In this document: in pieces, positions 1 to 8,211 of the stretch
Layout of the letters: the number at the start of each line of letters is the position of its first letter
Numbering within the stretch: the first letter of the stretch is position 1
Assembly: GCA_049965795.1 (NCBI GenBank)
Contig: JBMFVW010000020.1
Span: 1 to 30,339, forward strand
Direction: 5' to 3'
Length of the DNA: 30,339 nucleotides
DNA from: Acidulodesulfobacterium_A sp049965795
GTDB taxonomy: Bacteria > SZUA-79 > Acidulodesulfobacterales > Acidulodesulfobacteraceae
The notes under the pieces: generated by a model
What the model saw: the letters and a program-made list of their open reading frames with translations, nothing else
Told to the model about the DNA's origin: nothing
The model's database searches: none
Made by a program: the position numbers and the translations under genes

Positions 1-54
1 ATAAATTTGATTTATTATAACATATTTATATAAGGTTTGTTTCGTCGTTTTAGC

Positions 55-588
55 CTATTTCAATAATTTTCTGTAGTAATTATAATACTGATAAACCCGC
101 ATAATATAAATTTCGGTTTGACGGTAAGGCGGAATTATAAATTTGCGGCGGTTTTTTACATATACCGTCCTGACGGAATCAGGACCTGCATTATAGCATG
201 CCAGCGCCGGAACTGGTCTGAAACCGAAGCGTTTCAGACAGTAGTGAAGATATTTTGCTCCGGCTATTATATTCGCCTGAGGATTTTGAATATTCATATC
301 AAGTTCTTTGCCTGTTTCCGGCATAACCTGCATAAGACCGACGGCGCCTTTAGGACTTAAAGCCGTTATATTAAAACCGCTTTCTGCTTTCATAACCGCA
401 ATAAAAAAAGAAAGCGGTATGTCGTATTTTTTTGAGGCGTAAACAACTGTTTCGTCTAATTTTTTTTGATTTAAAACATAGGCATAAGCCGACCTTGAAA
501 AGACAATAAAATTTATTAAAAATATAAAAAAATATGAAGAAAAACTTTTAATAAACTTTTCAATTAATTTTTTGTTTAATTTTATCAT
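55..588 (-). CDS. VirB1-like lytic transglycosylase (SLT domain)
   Basis: This is a 177-aa secreted lytic transglycosylase that would open peptidoglycan so the type IV secretion channel can cross the wall. Residues about 14-36 form a hydrophobic signal segment ending in SAYA, a good signal peptidase site. The SLT fold follows: the catalytic Glu is E69 in AVMKAESGFN, then KGAVGLMQVMP (80-90) and ALACYNAGP (128-136), the three hallmark SLT motifs. It is the last gene of the leftward T4SS operon, 16 nt after the lipoprotein gene, which fits the VirB1 role. It resembles the SLT half of the FlgJ-like protein at 22035-22949, but lacks the rod-binding domain. Family assignment is secure; the VirB1 role rests on context. 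Confidence 0.88.
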   Translation of the reverse strand: MIKLNKKLIEKFIKSFSSYFFIFLINFIVFSRSAYAYVLNQKKLDETVVYASKKYDIPLSFFIAVMKAESGFNITALSPKGAVGLMQVMPETGKELDMNIQNPQANIIAGAKYLHYCLKRFGFRPVPALACYNAGPDSVRTVYVKNRRKFIIPPYRQTEIYIMRVYQYYNYYRKLLK

Positions 589-604
589 CGTTATTATAGC
601 TTAA

Positions 605-1558
605 TTATAATCTAACGGGCAGTTTTATAAATTTTAATCCGCCGTAATCGTTTTTGTATAGCGCTTCTATAAACAAAACCGTTTTGTGCAAAGCCGATAT
701 ATTTTCGCTCTTTTTATCCCTTGAAATAAATATAAGTTTTCCGTTAATTCTGCTCAATCCCGATAAAACAAAGTAATTTTTGTTTCTGCTTTTTTTAATA
801 TTTGATTTAAAAGGTATTTCGATATATTTATTTTTGACCGATTTTTTTAAAAGCAAAGGCTTATATTTTAGGGATGATTTGTTAAAATTGGACAGCGAAA
901 ACGAAATAATTTCCAAAATACCTTCGTGCATAACGCCGGCTATCTTTAAGGCTATTTTGCCTCCGTCGGTTTCTGCAGTTTTGTCCAATTTAATAAATAT
1001 CGGCGTTGCCTCTTTTTCTTTTTGCTTTAATTGAACGGCAGCAGTGTTTTTAAATATCTCTGATTGGGCTTTCATTGTCTTTATGCTTGTATTATTATTA
1101 TTATTGTTTATATTTTGACCGGTTTTATTTCTAATGCCGTATTCTCCTATCATAAAAGAAGGTTTAATATAGTAATTATTTGGGCCGGTTTGCTTATTTC
1201 CGGTCTTATGCCTGTAAGTTTCTAAATACTCTAAATTCTTAATTTTTTTTCCGGATACTTTATTTAATCTTAACGAATAGTATAATACGTTGTTTTCCAG
1301 CTCCTCTTTAAACTTTTCGGCTTTTTTATTATAGCCGGTTTCTTCGTTTTTTTCTAAAAAAACACCGTTTACGGCATTACCGCTTCCGCCGTTATTATAT
1401 GAATATGCAGAATTATTGCTAAATAAAGAATTTGAAGCGCATCCGGAAAGAAAAAACTGCATGGACAAAATTAAAGCAAAACATAAAATATATATATTTA
1501 ATTTATTTAATTCAATAAATTTTTTGCTAATTATTATATCTATATATCTGTTTTTCAT
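605..1558 (-). CDS. Predicted lipoprotein in the T4SS operon, function unknown
   Basis: This is a 317-aa protein with an N-terminal hydrophobic stretch (about 21-37) ending in a lipobox, LSGC, with the acylated Cys at 40. It should be an outer-membrane or periplasmic lipoprotein. The mature part begins with a Ser/Asn/Gly-rich linker and carries a run of Asn around residues 151-156 encoded by an ATT microsatellite. The rest is Lys-rich with probable beta structure, and I do not recognise a family. It lies between virB9-like and virB1-like genes. T4SS core complexes need a lipoprotein (VirB7 or TraV) next to VirB9, and no other lipoprotein gene is seen in the operon, so this may fill that role. 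It is much larger than VirB7, and that role is inference only. Confidence 0.7.
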   Translation of the reverse strand: MKNRYIDIIISKKFIELNKLNIYILCFALILSMQFFLSGCASNSLFSNNSAYSYNNGGSGNAVNGVFLEKNEETGYNKKAEKFKEELENNVLYYSLRLNKVSGKKIKNLEYLETYRHKTGNKQTGPNNYYIKPSFMIGEYGIRNKTGQNINNNNNNTSIKTMKAQSEIFKNTAAVQLKQKEKEATPIFIKLDKTAETDGGKIALKIAGVMHEGILEIISFSLSNFNKSSLKYKPLLLKKSVKNKYIEIPFKSNIKKSRNKNYFVLSGLSRINGKLIFISRDKKSENISALHKTVLFIEALYKNDYGGLKFIKLPVRL

Positions 1559-1650
1559 GGTTTAATTTATTTCCTTCCTAATTTTTCTTCATTATTACTA
1601 TATTTTATCGAGCTTTAAAGTTTCTATCGGCAATTTTGGGTTATATATTA

Positions 1651-2745
1651 TTATGGATTAATTCCGTTTATTTTTAATTTAATTAATCTTTTTCTGTATA
1701 TAATATGAAAAGAAAGTCTCATATTTCCGCATCCTGACGATCCAGTAGAATATTCGCCGCCGCCCGAACCGTTATTTCTATTGCCCTCTTTTTTAAAAAT
1801 TATTACGTTTTTTATTATTTTATAAGGCATATAGTATTTATTGCGTGGGGTTTTATTTATAGTCTGGATTTCTTCCAGCTTATCAGGCGTATATCCGTTA
1901 AAAAAATTGCCGCCGTATTCTCGATAAAGATAAACGTTTCTGACGAAAAATTTTCTGTTTGAATTATTAGTCAGCTGATACTGCATATAATAAAAATTTT
2001 TTATTCTGCTTACCGAAATCACGGTAAGCGTTATACCGTCTTTTGTAGCCGATCTGTTAATTTTTTTTCTGTTAATCATAAGTATAAGATCCATAACTTT
2101 CTTTTTTTCTTTTTTTAATTCCTTGGCTTTTCTACTTAAAATAGATTCCCGAGTTTTATATTTTTTAAGTAAAGCAGTTTTTAATCCGTCTAACTTGTTT
2201 TTTACGTAATTCTTGGCGAAAACATTTTTTATAGTATTTGCGATATTTAAATTATACGTGACGTATTCAGCGTTTCTTATCCTTAAAAGCACGTTTATAA
2301 GTCCGTATTTTGTGTATATCTCAAGGTTACTCGTCGCTTGATAGTCGTACGTAATCGGTTTTATAAAAATCTGTCTGCCGACTATCTGTTCCGAAAAAGC
2401 TCCCGTATTGCCGAGCGCTACATCCAACGGTATAACCGGCAGTGTTATGACGGAAACATATCCGGGAGCAGTGTTTAATTTATAAATTATGCCGGATTTT
2501 ATTCTCAGTTTATGAACCCAAAGTTTTTTCTTAAGCGTATATTTTTTTAACGGCGAATAATTTGCGGCAAACGAAGACTTGACGGTAAAATTAATATAGT
2601 ATGCAGGAAATAAAAATAAGAAAAAAAGCAGTATGCTATAAAAGTTTATGCAATTATTATAAATATAATTAATGTAATTAATATATATACTTAAATTAAT
2701 ATATTTTAAGTTAAACTTTAATTTATAATTATAATTTTTTTTCAA
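1651..2745 (-). CDS. VirB9/TrbG/CagX-like T4SS outer-membrane core protein
   Basis: This is a 364-aa secreted protein. A long Lys/Tyr/Asn-rich N-region precedes a hydrophobic core (36-52) and a likely cleavage site at SFAA|NY (61/62). The segment at about 85-170 (PGYVSVITLPVIPLDVALGN, then GRQIFIKPITYDYQATSNLEI and YGLINVLLRI) has the beta pattern of the VirB9/CagX N-terminal domain, in which an 'IFIKP...TNL.I.T' stretch is typical. A C-terminal beta domain follows after a Lys-rich linker (about 190-230). VirB9 forms the outer-membrane ring with VirB7 and VirB10. The start codon is TTG, supported by a strong AGGAGG 7 nt upstream. It lies downstream of virD4-like and a small membrane protein gene, and upstream of the lipoprotein gene. 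The match is from memory of the family pattern. Confidence 0.7.
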   Translation of the reverse strand: MKKNYNYKLKFNLKYINLSIYINYINYIYNNCINFYSILLFFLFLFPAYYINFTVKSSFAANYSPLKKYTLKKKLWVHKLRIKSGIIYKLNTAPGYVSVITLPVIPLDVALGNTGAFSEQIVGRQIFIKPITYDYQATSNLEIYTKYGLINVLLRIRNAEYVTYNLNIANTIKNVFAKNYVKNKLDGLKTALLKKYKTRESILSRKAKELKKEKKKVMDLILMINRKKINRSATKDGITLTVISVSRIKNFYYMQYQLTNNSNRKFFVRNVYLYREYGGNFFNGYTPDKLEEIQTINKTPRNKYYMPYKIIKNVIIFKKEGNRNNGSGGGEYSTGSSGCGNMRLSFHIIYRKRLIKLKINGINP

Positions 2746-2768
2746 AATATTTCCTCCTTTTTATCTTT

Positions 2769-3113
2769 TTACGGTTTCATGCCGTTTTCTTCATTATTGC
2801 CGTTATATTTTTCTAATTTATTAAACATTTTTAGTTTTGAACCGCTTACCCTTATTTCGAAAATTTTCACGTATAAACCGTGCATTCCGGCAAAAAACAA
2901 AAATAAATTCAAAACGTATAATATAACGACTGCCGGATAAAATTTAAAAGAATAAACAACAAATGCATAAAACGAATTTATAAAATATTTAAAATTCCGA
3001 TTTGTAAAATAAAAAAGAACGAATAATCCGCTGAAAACCAAAAAAGCTATTTCTATAATATCTAAATCGTCCCCCTGCCCTCTTCCGTTTCCTCCGTAAC
3101 CGTAATTACCCAT
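2769..3113 (-). CDS. Small membrane protein of the T4SS operon, function unknown
   Basis: This is a 114-aa protein with a Gly/Tyr-rich N-terminus (MGNYGYGGNG) and at least two hydrophobic segments, about residues 19-36 and 59-79, with a third possible at 46-58. The C-terminal 30 residues are polar and charged. An AGGAG site about 6 nt upstream of the ATG supports the start. It is placed between the coupling protein gene and the virB9-like gene, with only 23 nt to the latter. I do not recognise it. Its size and location would suit an accessory inner-membrane subunit working with the VirD4-like protein, but that is a guess from context. Confidence 0.6.
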   Translation of the reverse strand: MGNYGYGGNGRGQGDDLDIIEIAFLVFSGLFVLFYFTNRNFKYFINSFYAFVVYSFKFYPAVVILYVLNLFLFFAGMHGLYVKIFEIRVSGSKLKMFNKLEKYNGNNEENGMKP

Positions 3114-3129
3114 ATGCTTCTCCTTTTAA

Positions 3130-3164
3130 ATGCGGGGACATAATAGAATTCCGCACCGCCGCAT
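3130..3164. repeat. Possible decayed REP-like element between virD4-like and small membrane gene
   Basis: ATGCGGGGACATAATAGAAT, then TCCGCACCGCCGCAT, keeps the GCGGGGACA arm start and an AGAATTC core but not the full second arm; ATGCGG and CCGCAT at the ends can pair. It fits a degenerate member of the family at 14364 and 21999. Confidence 0.4.
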
Positions 3165-3165
3165 C

Positions 3166-4968
3166 TTAATCAAACCAGCTCTTAGTCTTGCGCCTGTATA
3201 TAGGATGCAGATATACTATGCCGGGACCTTTTGCTTCGCCGCCGGAATAAACCCTGTAAACTGCCTGATTTAATTTTAAATTTGCAAAAGCATCGGTATC
3301 GAAAGACGGCATTTTTTCGTAAGTTTTAGTAGTGCCTTGCGAAATTGTATTGTCGTCCGACAGCAGTTTGCCTATATAAGGGTTAAAAACCGCCCTGTCG
3401 TCCTGTTCCGTTATATTTTCGGTAATTTTAAGCTTATACTCCTTATCGCAGATTTTAGAAGCTTTTTCCCTTGAATAATCGTCGCTTAACGCAAGCCATA
3501 TCGTCGATCTTATGTTTCCTATTAACGAATTTAATTTTTCTTCGGAACCGAGTTTTAGTTTTAAAGAACTGTAACTTTGGGTTAAAACTATATTCACCGC
3601 TTTAGACTGCCTGCACCTTGCGAAAAATTCAGCGTCAGATTCGATATCGCCGGAAGTCACGTAATTCTGATATTCGTCGCATATAAATAAGACAGGTCTT
3701 TTAGTATTTACTTTATCGTCTATAACCGATTTATAAACTCTGTTTAAAACAGTTCTGAAATAATCCAATTTCATCATGATACCTATGATTTTTCCGGTTA
3801 AACCGTATTTCGATTCCGGCATGTTCAATATAACTATTTTTCCGGAATTGACGACTTCATGAAAGCCGGGGAAATTTAATTTTTCCCGAGGTGCGCAGAA
3901 AGTTTCCTTAAAAACGGGCTTTATAAAATCGCTGCATACCCTTAAAGATTCACTTTTTATAATTGCCTTTGTTCTATCGTCGAGTCCTGCATAATCGGCT
4001 CCTGCAAAATAAGATATAGTTAATTTAATTTCGTTAATATAAGTTTCGTTTTTTACTGCTTTATTCTTTATTAAATTTTTGGCATAATCCATTATACTTA
4101 TCAGTTTATTTTCGTCCGACAATATTTCGTAGATATCGCTTAAGGTTGCGTAGTCCATGCAAAGCCTGATTATATTTAACGAATTTGCTAAAAGATTAAT
4201 TGATTTATCTTTCCAGAAACTGTCCTGCCTGCCGTCGTTTGAATTTATATTTTCCAAAACCGAATATAATCTTTCCGCTATAATCTTTGCATCAAGATGC
4301 GGATAATGCACGGGATTAAAATAATAACCTGCACCCGGTTCTATTATAACTATATCTTCGCATCTGCCGTTACGACTTAGTATAGAAACGGCTTCTTTCC
4401 AAAAATCGCCTTTAACGTCCAATATCAGCCCGCCTATTTTTTCATCCTGCGAATTGTTTCTGTATTTAGCCAGTTGGTCTAAAAAAGGGTATGCGCATGC
4501 GGTGGTTTTTCCCGTACCCGTTGAACCGAACACTAATATTCCGGTATAAAGACCTTTTGCATCCATCGTAAGCCAGTCCGGTTTTTCTTTTCTGCTTCCG
4601 TCTTTTTCGTGTATTTCTCCTATAACTAAATGAAGCTCTTCGCTTTCCGGCCACATCATAGCGTCCGTATTTTTTGATTTTTTACCGTTGTATAATTTAT
4701 TTTTATTTTTTTTACCGTCTTCCGGTTTAAAATATAAATATTTATTAAAAATTATATTTGACAAAGCATAAGAAGAAGCAAACCAAGTAGCTAAAGGAAT
4801 AAAAATAAACGCAAGTTTGACTACCTTAAAATAAGCAAAGTAAATAGATATTTTTTTGTCGAAAAAAAATCCCGATATCAAAAACAGATAAACCGTTTCT
4901 ACGGTAAACATAGCGCCGGAAACCGACAACTTGACGATAAAAGCTCCGTTTTTTTTGCCGTTTTTCAT
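3166..4968 (-). CDS. VirD4/TraG-like type IV coupling protein ATPase
   Basis: This is a 600-aa T4SS coupling ATPase, which brings DNA or protein substrates to the channel. Two N-terminal transmembrane segments (about 16-36 and 48-70) precede the ATPase domain. Walker A is GSTGTGKTT (148-156), and a DVKGDFW motif (184-190) and Walker B VLFICDEYQ (426-434, acidic pair 431-432) follow. RCRQSKAVNIVLTQS after it is typical of VirD4/TraD. The open frame extends to 5025 (619 aa), but I chose the ATG at 4968: it has AGGA about 7 nt upstream and overlaps the preceding moxR-like stop as ATGA, while the longer start lies deep inside that gene. The coupling implies co-translation with the AAA+ protein. 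Its presence suggests real substrate recruitment, although no relaxase gene is in the window. Confidence 0.9.
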   Translation of the reverse strand: MKNGKKNGAFIVKLSVSGAMFTVETVYLFLISGFFFDKKISIYFAYFKVVKLAFIFIPLATWFASSYALSNIIFNKYLYFKPEDGKKNKNKLYNGKKSKNTDAMMWPESEELHLVIGEIHEKDGSRKEKPDWLTMDAKGLYTGILVFGSTGTGKTTACAYPFLDQLAKYRNNSQDEKIGGLILDVKGDFWKEAVSILSRNGRCEDIVIIEPGAGYYFNPVHYPHLDAKIIAERLYSVLENINSNDGRQDSFWKDKSINLLANSLNIIRLCMDYATLSDIYEILSDENKLISIMDYAKNLIKNKAVKNETYINEIKLTISYFAGADYAGLDDRTKAIIKSESLRVCSDFIKPVFKETFCAPREKLNFPGFHEVVNSGKIVILNMPESKYGLTGKIIGIMMKLDYFRTVLNRVYKSVIDDKVNTKRPVLFICDEYQNYVTSGDIESDAEFFARCRQSKAVNIVLTQSYSSLKLKLGSEEKLNSLIGNIRSTIWLALSDDYSREKASKICDKEYKLKITENITEQDDRAVFNPYIGKLLSDDNTISQGTTKTYEKMPSFDTDAFANLKLNQAVYRVYSGGEAKGPGIVYLHPIYRRKTKSWFD

Positions 4969-6050
4969 TTTAATATCCTGCCTACTATGTTTCTTACTGC
5001 TCTTATATCCGAATAATACGTCCACAGAGAAGGCTCTATCATTTTTAAATCTTCAATCGCAACGTAAGATCTTTTATCTAAGACCGCAGCGGTTTTTAAA
5101 ATTTTAACTGTTTCACGCCATCTTCTGTCGGAAACTATGACCTGTTTATTTTTTAATTCTTCCCTGATTAAATACATTTTATTTAAAATATCCGCGCTTA
5201 TTTCTGCATTTTCGGCAGTTTTACTCAGAATATCTATGTCTTTCCTGAGCAAAAAATCTCCTGCCCCGCATCCGCATGCCACTCCTCTTTCTCTTTCTCC
5301 GCCTATTGCTGCCCCTGATTCTCCTATGCGTCCGTCTTCTCCGACTGCTCCTGCAATTTCTTTTCCGGTATAATATTCATTTTTTTTCATATTTTCATTA
5401 TCTCCGTAAATATCTCCGTCTTTGAGTTCAAGCAATTTCTTAAAATTTTCTTCGCTTCTTACCGGTAAAATTTCCATTCTGAATAAAAATCTGTCGTAAA
5501 GAGGCAAAAGATTTGAATCGGAAGACTTATCCGGCCTTTCGTTAGACGATGCGAAAAGGCTTATTAACGGAATTTTAACGGGTTCGGAGTTTCCGTAATA
5601 TATTATTCTTTCATTCATTATCGAAAGCAATGAATTTAACGTAGAATGGGGACCTTTAAAAAATTCGTCTATCAAAGCTATATCGCAGTTATCTATGCCT
5701 ATTTTATTTTGATTCTGCCTGTTGCGGCTTCCTCCTAAGTCGGCGCCCTTCCCTGTGCTTACCCCTTCCGCCGAGACTGCGCTTGCGCATCCGCAAGAAA
5801 GAAGTTCATCTATTCCCGTTGCCGGCGTCATCTGAAAGTCAAAAAATTTTAAACCTTTTATTCTATCCGCGAGAGCTTTTAAAACCGCCGTCTTTGCAAG
5901 TCCGGGTCCGCCTATCAATATCGAATGTTTTCCTGAAATAACGGATAAAACTATCATATCTACGGCATTTTTTCTTTCCAAAAAATTTGCGTTCAAACCG
6001 TCCTTTATAGCGTCTATTTTATCGACTATTTTATATACCTGCGTGTCCAT
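4965..6050 (-). CDS. MoxR/RavA-type AAA+ ATPase embedded in the T4SS operon
   Basis: This is a 361-aa AAA+ protein. Walker A is GGPGLAKT (47-54), followed by FDFQMTPATGIDELL (70-84), Walker B CDIALIDEFFKGP (122-134), LNSLLSIMNERIIYYG (138-153), sensor 1 FASSNERPD (166-174) and LYDRFLFRMEI (184-194) carrying the arginine finger. A lid with SDRRWRETVKIL (307-318) has the sensor 2 arginines. These motifs and their order match the RavA branch of MoxR, which remodels or inserts cofactors into protein complexes, usually beside a VWA-domain partner. No VWA partner is seen here. Two Gly/Ser-rich inserts (about 86-118 and 213-265) are unusual. The start at 6050 lacks a clear Shine-Dalgarno. Its stop overlaps the virD4-like ATG. 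The position between virB10-like and virD4-like is where a VirB11 ATPase could be expected, but the motifs are not VirB11. Its T4SS role is inferred. Confidence 0.88.
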   Translation of the reverse strand: MDTQVYKIVDKIDAIKDGLNANFLERKNAVDMIVLSVISGKHSILIGGPGLAKTAVLKALADRIKGLKFFDFQMTPATGIDELLSCGCASAVSAEGVSTGKGADLGGSRNRQNQNKIGIDNCDIALIDEFFKGPHSTLNSLLSIMNERIIYYGNSEPVKIPLISLFASSNERPDKSSDSNLLPLYDRFLFRMEILPVRSEENFKKLLELKDGDIYGDNENMKKNEYYTGKEIAGAVGEDGRIGESGAAIGGERERGVACGCGAGDFLLRKDIDILSKTAENAEISADILNKMYLIREELKNKQVIVSDRRWRETVKILKTAAVLDKRSYVAIEDLKMIEPSLWTYYSDIRAVRNIVGRILK

Positions 6051-6203
6051 AATTTTAGCAGAATTTAATTCTGTTACAGCCGCAAATTAATCGGCCGTCG
6101 CGCCGCGTATGTATATGGAGACGTGCGCGCATAAAAGCAACGTTTTTATCCGCCGAAATGTAATAAAATAAAATCAAGATATGCATGCAACGGCAAACAA
6201 TTA
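6051..6203. promoter_or_regulatory. Intra-operon 153-nt region with palindrome and GC-rich hairpin before the moxR-like gene
   Basis: A perfect 15-bp palindrome, CAGAATTTAATTCTG (6059-6073), lies 8 nt upstream of the moxR-like ATG. Its sequence resembles the core of the REP-like hairpins (CAGAATTCGATTCTG). A distinctly GC-rich patch (6090-6130, with GCGCGC and GGCGCG able to pair) is unusual in this AT-rich genome. A 25-codon frame (6055-6132, minus) exists but lacks a Shine-Dalgarno. The region may hold an internal promoter, operator or decayed REP. Confidence 0.4.
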
Positions 6204-7505
6204 TTATTTATTGTTCATATATAACGATCTTAAAAATATTATCTTAATAGGCGTACCCGCCGGTAACGTTATGCTTATGTTTTGATTGGACTGCGCATAA
6301 CCGTTAAGTCCGTTTTCTGCGTCGTTAAGTTCGTTTTCTGCGACGTTCTGTCTGACCTGATCCTGAAAAGTATAAGGATTGGAAGAGTTTACGCTTGATC
6401 CGCCTCCGACGAAAATCGACGCCGCGCCGACTATCCCTTGCGCTATCGAAGTTAAGATATTTCCTGCATAATGATTATGGACGTCGCCTTTTACGCCTCC
6501 GGAACCGTCTGGCATCATAGCGGCGGCGTCTATAGACAGCGATTTTCCTGATTGTTCTATGATTTTATCGAAATTAATATTAAGTCTGTTTAGGGAATGC
6601 TTTACGCTCACCGATCCGAAAAATTCAGCTCCTTTTTGAAAAACCGCCTTGCCGTCCGCATAATAACCCGAAACTGCTATAGCTATAACCGGAACCGACG
6701 TATTATAGGAAAAAATTTTATATTTCGTGTATGCGTTAATTACGGCACCTTGCGGAACTGCTATTTCGGAAGAAACGGATTTAAGATGAGAGCCGTCGTT
6801 TTTTAAAGATTTTAAATTCAAATATCTATCTTTTTTTACGCCTCTTTCTTCGTCTAATATAGATTTTCCGTAGCTTGCCTCTATAAAAACTACGGTTTTT
6901 TTAGTTATCTGAGCCGCCGAAACTGTTTGCCGGCTTGAACCGTATGTGCCGTTTCCGCCGCCGTATCCGTCTGAATTAAATTTTATGCGCCTATTCAAAT
7001 TGTCGGTCTCTTTTTTAAATTTTGCGTTAAATTTTGTTAAACCGTTTTTTCTTTTACTCTTAATACCTGAATTATCGGTTTTCGGCGGTTGCCTGCTTTT
7101 GCCGTTTCCGTTGAAAACCGAAGGCGAAAACATTTTTTTGTCGTTTATAACAGTATCTTTTTTCGCTGCTTTTTTCACGGTTTTTTCAGGTTTTCCCGTA
7201 AATATATATTTTAAAAAAAGCAATGCGGTAATTAATATAACGAAAATTATAAGCGGTAATTTAAAATAGCGTAAAAAATCTTTGCCGGATAATTTTTTAG
7301 GAACTTCCGGACTCGAGTTGTAGATATCTTCGATACCTTCCGCATTGTCTTTATTATTTTCCGAATCATTTTTAGTGCTGCTTTTATTACCCCCTTCACT
7401 TTCACCTTCGCCTTCGGTTTCGTCCCGCCTTCCGTCTTTATTTTTGCCGTCATTTTCCAAGTCTTCTTCTCTTATTACGTTGGAATCGTTAAAATTTTTA
7501 AACAC
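6204..7505 (-). CDS. VirB10/TrbI-like T4SS scaffold protein
   Basis: This is a 433-aa protein bridging inner and outer membranes in T4SS. It has a highly charged cytoplasmic N-terminus (1-75, Glu/Asp/Asn-rich), one transmembrane segment (about 82-102), a Lys-rich periplasmic linker, and a C-terminal beta domain from about residue 245. That domain begins EIAVPQGAVINAYTKYKIFS, and near the end has ISITLPAGTPIKIIFLRSLY. These 'PxGtvI.a' and 'PAGTpi.i....l' patterns are characteristic of VirB10/TrbI. Start is GTG. A strong GGAGG lies inside the last codons of the virB8-like gene, with a 3-nt gap between the genes, so the two are probably translationally coupled. The linker is Lys/Asn-rich rather than the Pro-rich linker common in VirB10. 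Assignment is good from motifs and order. Confidence 0.83.
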   Translation of the reverse strand: MFKNFNDSNVIREEDLENDGKNKDGRRDETEGEGESEGGNKSSTKNDSENNKDNAEGIEDIYNSSPEVPKKLSGKDFLRYFKLPLIIFVILITALLFLKYIFTGKPEKTVKKAAKKDTVINDKKMFSPSVFNGNGKSRQPPKTDNSGIKSKRKNGLTKFNAKFKKETDNLNRRIKFNSDGYGGGNGTYGSSRQTVSAAQITKKTVVFIEASYGKSILDEERGVKKDRYLNLKSLKNDGSHLKSVSSEIAVPQGAVINAYTKYKIFSYNTSVPVIAIAVSGYYADGKAVFQKGAEFFGSVSVKHSLNRLNINFDKIIEQSGKSLSIDAAAMMPDGSGGVKGDVHNHYAGNILTSIAQGIVGAASIFVGGGSSVNSSNPYTFQDQVRQNVAENELNDAENGLNGYAQSNQNISITLPAGTPIKIIFLRSLYMNNK

Positions 7506-7508
7506 GCG

Positions 7509-8171
7509 TTACGCTCCTCCAAGTTTTAAACTGCTGAAATAAACTACTTCCAAACCGAAAGGATACTGAATACTTCTTTTTACTCTTTTAAGAATTAATT
7601 TGTCTTCGTAAGCAGCCGCATTTTTTACGGAAGTATCGGAATTAGATATTACGGTTCTTATAACGTAAAGTTTTAATTCGTCGTGATTTACGGTCTGTTT
7701 AATTAACTTTATTTTTTTAAATTTTATTTTTGAAGTAATATCCGCTTTTTCCATTTTTTGAACAAATCTGTTTCTTATAATAGCGCGAAGCGTTTTTTTG
7801 CCGTATGTTTCCGACATTTTGTTTAGTGCGCGCGAAAGTTCCGTTTTTATCATTATAGAATTAAATCCCGTAAATTCCCTGACGAAGCTTTTTGAAAAAT
7901 ACGTAATTTCACCCATTCCGGTTTTATTGTTAAACGGCAGGTTTCTTAGTATTTTTGCGTTTCCTACGGAATTCACTCTTATGACTACGGGAATCCTGTT
8001 TGTTTTATAAGTATAAAAAGCGGTCGATAATGATGCCAATGTAATTAAAGACATTAAGATTATTATTATTTTTAGAGTCGTATTCTGGGCTTCCAAATCC
8101 CCCCATATCTCGTAAAACAGCCTGCCGTTCCTTTTTTTATAACCGTCTTTATAATTAAACAGATTAGACAT
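7509..8171 (-). CDS. VirB8/TrbF-like T4SS inner-membrane protein
   Basis: This is a 220-aa bitopic protein. A short cytoplasmic N-terminus with RLFYEIWGDLEAQN (17-30) precedes a single transmembrane helix (33-54) and a periplasmic domain of about 165 residues. The order YKTNRIPVVIRVNSVGNAK (55-73), then helical RALNKMSETYGKKTLRA and C-terminal beta strands, fits the NTF2-like fold of VirB8/TrbF/TraE. It would nucleate the inner-membrane complex with VirB6 and VirB10. The gene lies 40 nt downstream of the virB6-like gene and 3 nt before virB10-like, the usual neighbourhood. The residue-level match is modest, so the call leans on topology, length and position. Confidence 0.75.
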   Translation of the reverse strand: MSNLFNYKDGYKKRNGRLFYEIWGDLEAQNTTLKIIIILMSLITLASLSTAFYTYKTNRIPVVIRVNSVGNAKILRNLPFNNKTGMGEITYFSKSFVREFTGFNSIMIKTELSRALNKMSETYGKKTLRAIIRNRFVQKMEKADITSKIKFKKIKLIKQTVNHDELKLYVIRTVISNSDTSVKNAAAYEDKLILKRVKRSIQYPFGLEVVYFSSLKLGGA

Positions 8172-8211
8172 CTTTTGCCTTTTAATTTATTTTATTTATT
8201 CTATATTTTCC

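Noticed and set aside
4965..6050. VirB11 identity for the ATPase between virB10-like and virD4-like
   Set aside because: Motifs (GGPGLAKT, LIDEFFKGP, ASSNERPD, LYDRFLFR) are of the MoxR/RavA type; VirB11 Asp and His boxes are absent.
6055..6132. 25-codon minus-strand frame (starts MRARLHIHTRRDG)
   Set aside because: No Shine-Dalgarno, and it is explained by a GC-rich patch; kept only as part of the regulatory region.
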